This document shows, in pieces, positions 59,421 through 64,000 of a stretch of 64,000 bases of DNA; within the stretch, counting starts at the first letter, position 1; the number at the start of each line of letters is the position of its first letter. Below the pieces are notes generated by a model, which saw nothing but the letters and a program-made list of their open reading frames with translations, was not told where the DNA came from and did not search any database. Origin of the DNA: Streptacidiphilus sp. P02-A3a (GTDB lineage Bacteria; Actinomycetota; Actinomycetes; Streptomycetales; Streptomycetaceae). The position numbers were made by a program, and so were the translations under genes. The DNA lies in assembly GCF_014084105.1 (NCBI RefSeq), contig NZ_CP048289.1, forward strand, positions 8,069,922 to 8,133,921. The letters run 5' to 3'.

Positions 59421-60830
59421 ATGTACATCGCGAAGGTGAAAATCTCCAACATCCTCGGCTTCAATGGCAGCCGGAACGTCGACCTGGACTTCGCCCGGCC
59501 GAACGGCAAGTACGCCGGGTGGACCGTCCTGGCGGGTCGAAACGGTTCCGGGAAGACCTCGTTGCTGCGCTGCCTCGCCCTGGCGTCCGCAGGCGCGGAG
59601 ATCGCGCCCCGCATCGCTCCCTCGTACATCACCTGGGGCGCGGATCCGTCCAGCGGCGGTCGGGTCTCGGCCGACTTCTACCTCGATGCGCATGACCTCA
59701 AAGCCATCTACGGGGACCCCGGCCAGCTGAAACCCGGGATCAACTGGCACCGGTCGATGCGGCTGCCCGCCCGGACCGGCGTCGATGCCGGGGCCCGCGT
59801 TCGGCTCAACTCGGAGTGGCACGACCGTGCGCCGAGCCACATCCGGTCCCTGCACGGTGAGGCCCCGTCACCGGACGGCCCGTCCGAAAGCCGCGTTGTC
59901 CCCCCTTCGGGCACCTGGTTCGCTGCGGGGTACGGCCCGTTCCGGCGCCTCTCGCCGGACAGCACCGACCCCTTCACGACGCGCCTCGACGAGGGCGATC
60001 CCCGGCGGGTACTCGAAAACGCCGACCGGTTCGCCACCTTGTTCAGCGAGGACGCCGCGCTGAACGGCGGGCTCTCCTGGCTGGTCGGGCTGCATCTGCG
60101 GCAGCTCGAAGGCAGCAAGGCCTCCGGGCGGCTGCTGGCCGGGGTCCTCGACCTGCTGTCGGACGGCCTCCTTCCCGACGGCCACGAGGCCCTGCGGGTG
60201 AACTCCCAGGGGCTGTGGATCCGGCACGGCCGGAAGTCGTTCCCGATCCGCTCGATGAGCGACGGCTACCGCGCGGTGATCGCGCTCGTGCTCGACCTCG
60301 TCCGGAACCTGGACGAGTTCTACGGCGGGGTGCGGGTCAGCCGGGCCGGGAACCGCCTGACCGTGCGGCGTCCCGGCGTCGTCCTGATCGACGAGATCGA
60401 CGCCCACCTGCACGTCAGTTGGCAGCAGCGGATCGGCGGCTGGCTCACCCGGCACTTCCCCGACATCCAGTTCATCGTCTCCACCCACAGCCCCTACGTC
60501 TGCCAGGCAGCCGACCCAGGCGGGCTGATTCGGCTGCCCGGCCCGAACGAGCAGTCCGGCCCGCAGGTCGTCAGCGAGGCCCAGCGGCGCCGGATCGTCT
60601 ACGGCAGCGGCGACGACGCGGCCATGTCGGAGCTGTTCGGGCTGGACACTCCGTATTCCGAGCGGGCCGAGGAACTACGGCGCGAACTCGTGCAGTTGGA
60701 GCGGAAGGTGCTCCGTGGGCAGGCCTCGAAAGAGGAGCGGTCGCGCTACACCGAACTCAGCGCGACTCTCTCCAGCTCCCCGAGCGCCCGCATCGATGAG
60801 GTCGCCGCACGGCTCGGCAGTGGGCGGTGA
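59421..60830 (+). CDS. Septu-type defence ATPase (PtuA-like)
   Basis: This 469-aa ABC/RecF-like AAA ATPase starts at ATG 59421 (MYIAKVKISN, GGATGG upstream). Features in order: Walker A GRNGSGKT (39-46), a signature-like SMSDGYR (278-284), Walker B VVLIDEIDAHLH (320-331) and the H-switch STHSP (354-358). No TOPRIM domain follows, which separates it from OLD nucleases. With the HNH gene that overlaps its stop codon it matches the two-gene Septu system (PtuA senses or holds the nuclease, PtuB cuts). It could also belong to a related ATPase-HNH pair such as those of retron Ec78-type systems, but no retron is seen. Confidence 0.85.
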   Translation: MYIAKVKISNILGFNGSRNVDLDFARPNGKYAGWTVLAGRNGSGKTSLLRCLALASAGAEIAPRIAPSYITWGADPSSGGRVSADFYLDAHDLKAIYGDPGQLKPGINWHRSMRLPARTGVDAGARVRLNSEWHDRAPSHIRSLHGEAPSPDGPSESRVVPPSGTWFAAGYGPFRRLSPDSTDPFTTRLDEGDPRRVLENADRFATLFSEDAALNGGLSWLVGLHLRQLEGSKASGRLLAGVLDLLSDGLLPDGHEALRVNSQGLWIRHGRKSFPIRSMSDGYRAVIALVLDLVRNLDEFYGGVRVSRAGNRLTVRRPGVVLIDEIDAHLHVSWQQRIGGWLTRHFPDIQFIVSTHSPYVCQAADPGGLIRLPGPNEQSGPQVVSEAQRRRIVYGSGDDAAMSELFGLDTPYSERAEELRRELVQLERKVLRGQASKEERSRYTELSATLSSSPSARIDEVAARLGSGR

Positions 60831-61360
60831 TCCCGATCCAGCGCTCCGCGCTCGACGCCCGTACGCAGCGCGGGCTCGAACGTAAGTCCGAAGAGTTGCG
60901 GGTCAAGGGGGCGGCCACGCCCGAGGCCCGACAGGCCTGGAAATCCGCCCGCACGATCCGCAGGGGCCTGGCTCCGGTGTTGTCCGGCATGGCCCCCGGA
61001 CTCAGCCGCTGCATGTACTGCGGCGACAGCGAAGGCACCGACATCGACCACTTCCGCCCCATCGCCAGTGACCCCCTGGGCACGTTCCGCTGGACGAACC
61101 ACCTGCTCGCCTGCTCGCACTGCAACAGCAACATGAAGCGCGACCGGTATCCACGCGACTCCAGCGGAGCCTGCCTACTGGTCGACCCCTGCGTGGACGA
61201 CCCGCACGAGCACCTGGAACTGACCTTCGCCACCGGCGGCTACACGCCGCTCACCGCCAAGGGGGTTCTCTACGCCATGGTGCGAACGAAGGACTCACCT
61301 GGGGCAGCGGTGATGTTCGGGAGCAGGGTGGTGTCCGCGCTCCAGGCCCTCCACTGGTAG
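60827..61360 (+). CDS. Septu-type HNH nuclease (PtuB-like), C-terminus apparently truncated
   Basis: This 177-aa HNH protein starts at GTG 60827, overlapping the PtuA stop (GTGA). The zinc/HNH core is complete: CMYC (62-65), DIDHFRP (72-78, metal-binding His), N91, and CSHCN (96-100) with K104. The helical N-terminus is as in PtuB. PtuB proteins usually go on for another 50-100 residues after the LTFATGGYTPLT stretch; here residues 147-177 look unrelated and end abruptly 6 bp before the convergent MFS gene. Either this is a short natural form or the tail was replaced by a recombination event. DNA-cutting ability may remain because the HNH core is intact. Confidence 0.82.
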   Translation: MIPIQRSALDARTQRGLERKSEELRVKGAATPEARQAWKSARTIRRGLAPVLSGMAPGLSRCMYCGDSEGTDIDHFRPIASDPLGTFRWTNHLLACSHCNSNMKRDRYPRDSSGACLLVDPCVDDPHEHLELTFATGGYTPLTAKGVLYAMVRTKDSPGAAVMFGSRVVSALQALHW

Positions 61361-61366
61361 CCGCGC

Positions 61367-63013
61367 TCAGGCGGCCTGCGGCTCCAGTTCCGACTCCGGC
61401 TCGGACGGCTCGGACGTGGTCACCCGCTCCACCCCGGAGCGCTCGCTCAGCGGGGTCTCCCGGATCAGCCACACCGACACCATCGCGATCAGCGCGAACG
61501 GTGCGCAGACCAGGAACACCTCGCCGATGCCGTGCCCGAAGGCACTCTCGACCAGCGGCCTGACCTGGGTGGGGATCAGTGACAGGTCCGGGATGGAGGA
61601 GCCGCCCAGGCCGGCCGCCGCCGAGGCGGGCTGGTGCGCCGCCGCCAGCCCCTGGCCGACGTAGTGGGTGACCTGGTGGGTGAGCAGCGCGCCCAGCGCG
61701 GAGACGCCGATCGCGCCGCCCATCGTCCGGAAGAAGGTGACCAGCGAGCTGGAAGCGCCCAACTCCTTTGCCGGGACCGTGTTCTGCACCGCCAGCACCA
61801 GGTTCTGCATCACCGTGCCGATGCCCACCCCGGTCAGCACCATGGCGACCGCGATCAGCCCGTAGGAGGTGTCCCGGCGCAGCGTGCCGAGCATGGCCAG
61901 GCCGACGGTCAGCGAGGCGCTGCCGAGCACCAGGTAGATCTTCCACTTGCCGGTGCGGGTGATCAGCCGTCCGACGAAGGTGGAGGCCAGGGCCAGGCCG
62001 ATGACCATGGGGATGGTGGCCACCCCGGCCATGATCGGCGACTCGTCCCGGGAGAGCTGGAAGAACTGGCTGAGGAAGGTGGTGGTGCCGTACATCCCGA
62101 CACCGACCATGACCGAGGCGACCAGCGCCAGCACCACGGTCCGGTAGCGGAACAGGCTGATCGGGATCACCGGGTTCTCCGCCCGCTGTTCGACCCGGAC
62201 CGCGAGCAGGCCCAGCAGCAGGCTGCCGAGCACCATGGCCACGGTCTGCCAGGACTCCCAGGCGAAGGACTGCCCGGCGATGGTCACCCAGACCAGCAGC
62301 AGGCTGACGCTGGCGGCGATCAGGGTGGCGCCCAGGTAGTCGATCTTCACCTGCCGCCGGACCGTCGGCAGGTGCAGCGTCTTCTGCAGGATCACGATGG
62401 CGATCAGCGCCAGCGGCACGCAGATGTAGAAGCACCAGCGCCAGCCGAGCCAGGAGGTGTCCACGATGGTGCCGCCGATCAGCGGTCCGCTGACGGTGGC
62501 CAGGGCGAAGGCCATGCCCAGGTAGCCGCTGTAGCGGCCGCGCTGGCGCGGGGAGATCATCGCGGCCATGCAGACCTGGGCCAGTGCCGACATCCCGCCG
62601 ACACCGATGCCCTGGACCACGCGGCAGGCGATCAGCTCGGCCGGGGTCTGCGAGAGCCCGGCGAGGGCCGAGGCGACGATGTAGATCACCAGCGATATCT
62701 GCACCAGCAGCTTCTTGCTGAACAGGTCGGCCAGCTTGCCCCAGAGCGGGGTGGTCGCGGTGATCGACAGCAGCGCCCCGGCGATGATCCAGGTGTAGGC
62801 GGACTCGCCGCCGTGCAGGTCGCTCAGGATCCGGGGCAGCGCGTTGGTGACGATGGTGGACGAGAGCATGGCCGTGAACAGACCGAGGATCAGGCCGGAC
62901 AGGGCCTCCATGATCTCCCGGTGGCTCATCGACCCGGCCGGGGCGGCCGGTTCGGCCGCCTGTCGGCCCGCCGCGTGTCGGCCGCCGCTCCTGCTGGGCG
63001 TGCGTATCGCCAT
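61367..63013 (-). CDS. MFS multidrug efflux transporter (DHA2, EmrB/QacA type)
   Basis: This is a proton-driven exporter of 548 aa from ATG 63013 (GGAAGGGG upstream) with fourteen predicted membrane helices. Motif A is in GKLADLFSKKLL, motif C in GMAFALATVSGPLIGG, and the TM1 signature is LFTAMLSSTIVTNALPRI. The last 25 residues are acidic (Glu/Ser/Pro). The promoter upstream is covered by AGTTGC/GCAACT inverted repeats, so a TetR or MarR repressor probably controls it. The upstream DUF3533-like gene ends 81 bp before it in the same direction. Confidence 0.93.
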   Translation of the reverse strand: MAIRTPSRSGGRHAAGRQAAEPAAPAGSMSHREIMEALSGLILGLFTAMLSSTIVTNALPRILSDLHGGESAYTWIIAGALLSITATTPLWGKLADLFSKKLLVQISLVIYIVASALAGLSQTPAELIACRVVQGIGVGGMSALAQVCMAAMISPRQRGRYSGYLGMAFALATVSGPLIGGTIVDTSWLGWRWCFYICVPLALIAIVILQKTLHLPTVRRQVKIDYLGATLIAASVSLLLVWVTIAGQSFAWESWQTVAMVLGSLLLGLLAVRVEQRAENPVIPISLFRYRTVVLALVASVMVGVGMYGTTTFLSQFFQLSRDESPIMAGVATIPMVIGLALASTFVGRLITRTGKWKIYLVLGSASLTVGLAMLGTLRRDTSYGLIAVAMVLTGVGIGTVMQNLVLAVQNTVPAKELGASSSLVTFFRTMGGAIGVSALGALLTHQVTHYVGQGLAAAHQPASAAAGLGGSSIPDLSLIPTQVRPLVESAFGHGIGEVFLVCAPFALIAMVSVWLIRETPLSERSGVERVTTSEPSEPESELEPQAA

Positions 63014-63056
63014 GGATGTGCCCCTTCCTGCCCGCCGGGGCAAATCGTTGGTACTA

Positions 63057-63090
63057 GCAACTATAAATTGATTAGTTGCGTGATGCAACT
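63057..63090 (-). promoter_or_regulatory. Promoter and overlapping operator of the MFS gene
   Basis: On the minus strand TTGCAT (63088-63083) and TATAGT (63065-63060) are 17 bp apart, a good sigma-70-type promoter. Inverted half-sites GCAACT (63057-63062), AGTTGC (63074-63079) and GCAACT (63085-63090) cover both elements, so a repressor bound here would block RNA polymerase. Confidence 0.75.
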
Positions 63091-63093
63091 TAG

Positions 63094-64000
63094 CTACACC
63101 AGCGGCATCCGCGTCGCGTCCTCGCGACCCGGCCGCAGCTTGGTGACCACCAGCGAGACGACCGTCCCGACCACCGCCCAGACGACCAGCACCAGCAGCG
63201 GCCCGGTGATCTGCGTCCCGTTGAAGTAGGCGATCGAACGGGTCACCGTGGTCGCCGCGCCGTTCGGCAGCCAGGGGCCGATCGCCCGCCAGAACGGCGG
63301 GATCATCGGCGGCGGGAACACCCCGCCCGCGCTCGGGTTGCCGAGCACCACGAACAGCAGCACCGCCAGGCCGATGCCGACGATGCCGAACAGGCATTCC
63401 AGCGCCATGGTGAACACCCCCACCGCGAACACCAGCAGCGCGCCCACGCCCCACAGTCCGAGGATGCTGCCCGGCAGCGCGTTCAGGATCGGGCCGATGA
63501 TCACCGCGCCGCCGATCCCGGCCGCCACCGAGTACAGCGCCAGTACGCCCAGCCGGATCAGCGCCCGGGCGAAGTTCGCCGGGCGCGCCCCGGCGCTGAT
63601 GCCCAGGATCGAGGCGACCAGGTAGCCGCCGACGCACCAGCCGACCACCAGGTAGAAGGAGGACAGGCCGTCGGCGTCGCCCGAGGCCAGCGGCACCAGG
63701 TCCTCGGTCGCCAGGGTGCGGCCCTGCTTCGCCTCGACGGCGGTGAGCACCTGCTGGATCGCGGTGGCCAGCACCGGCCCCCGGGCGTTGGCCACCAGCA
63801 GCGTGTCCTGGGAACCGCCCGGACGCACGATCAGCGCCGAGTAGACCTTCTGGTCCAGCACCTGCTTGCGCGCCGCCGCCTCGTCGGTCGCCGTCCGGGC
63901 GTCCAGCGGCTGCTTGGGCAGCGCGTTCAGCTCCGCCACCAGCCGGTCGGCGGCCGACGCCGGGGCCGCCACCGCGATCGACGCCTTGTGCGGATACGGG
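63094..64000 (-). CDS. YhgE/DUF3533-like membrane protein (partial)
   Basis: The frame is open to the right window edge, so the N-terminus is missing (303 codons are visible). The visible part has an extracytoplasmic segment (LDARTATDEAAARKQVLDQK, KVYSALIVRPGG) and then six membrane helices. This is the layout of ABC-2-like/YhgE-Pip and DUF3533 proteins, which are often paired with drug efflux pumps in actinobacteria. It ends 81 bp upstream of the MFS gene in the same direction, so a joint role in export or resistance is likely. The substrate is unknown. Confidence 0.8.
   Translation of the reverse strand, partial: PYPHKASIAVAAPASAADRLVAELNALPKQPLDARTATDEAAARKQVLDQKVYSALIVRPGGSQDTLLVANARGPVLATAIQQVLTAVEAKQGRTLATEDLVPLASGDADGLSSFYLVVGWCVGGYLVASILGISAGARPANFARALIRLGVLALYSVAAGIGGAVIIGPILNALPGSILGLWGVGALLVFAVGVFTMALECLFGIVGIGLAVLLFVVLGNPSAGGVFPPPMIPPFWRAIGPWLPNGAATTVTRSIAYFNGTQITGPLLVLVVWAVVGTVVSLVVTKLRPGREDATRMPLV

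Overview
The window is high-GC actinobacterial DNA, almost certainly from Streptomycetales (Streptomyces, Kitasatospora or Streptacidiphilus). The evidence is strong GC bias at third codon positions, frequent GTG starts, a Rho protein with a long Arg/Ala/Asp-rich insert, the order atpI-B-E-F-H-A next to prfA-prmC-rho-thr-lysA, a WhiJ/DUF397 locus, and several families mainly known from this order.

Positions 1-23,340 are a conserved, mostly minus-strand housekeeping block. Read in the direction of transcription it holds: a receiver-only response regulator, argS, lysA, hom, thrC, thrB, rho, an LCP cell-wall ligase, rpmE, prfA, prmC, a YrdC/Sua5 protein, a low-molecular-weight protein tyrosine phosphatase, an SHMT-like enzyme with altered active-site residues, a polyprenyl-phosphate GlcNAc-1-P transferase, and the start of the F1Fo ATP synthase operon (atpI, B, E, F, H and the first part of atpA). 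Clear intrinsic terminators follow thrB and rho.

Positions 23,480-27,560 are an island that starts at a tRNA-Arg(CCG) gene. It holds a possible recombinase relic, then a compact three-gene unit: an Abi-like HEPN protein, an HsdM-type adenine methylase with an N-terminal DNA-binding helix, and a single-TRD HsdS. No HsdR is present. A truncated PIN-like gene closes it. This looks like an anti-phage unit in which a HEPN RNase takes the place of the restriction subunit.

Positions 27,560-34,610 hold regulatory and membrane genes: an FtsX-type permease without its ATPase, in an overlapping cluster with a sensor-domain protein, a small membrane protein and a winged-helix regulator whose start appears to be ATC; a MarR/PPOX pair with an operator-like site; a GntR regulator with palindromic sites opposite a Cys/His-rich protein; and a STAS protein lacking the usual phospho-serine.

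Positions 34,960-37,157 are a notable regulatory unit: a well-preserved M-box (ykoK) Mg2+ riboswitch in front of an NRAMP-family transporter whose TM1 and TM6 metal-binding motifs are not those of Mn/Fe transporters. Together they point to a Mg2+-importing NRAMP-related transporter.

Positions 37,287-51,409 are ordinary chromosomal genes: a DUF885 peptidase-like protein, a rhomboid-like protein, an AurF-like diiron oxygenase, TetR, an FAH-family hydrolase, GNAT, DUF1684, a HAD hydrolase, an FdhF/YdeP molybdoenzyme, an NlpC/P60 hydrolase, and a PiT phosphate transporter behind a PHO box.

Positions 51,425-61,360 are a second accessory region. It holds a very large membrane M48 metallopeptidase with three small companions, two of which share a short glycine-rich motif; a WhiJ/DUF397/HATPase locus; and, tightly coupled to it, a Septu-type defence pair (PtuA ATPase and PtuB HNH nuclease), with PtuB apparently truncated. 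The window ends with an MFS drug-efflux gene, whose promoter is covered by inverted repeats, and a partial YhgE/DUF3533-like membrane gene.
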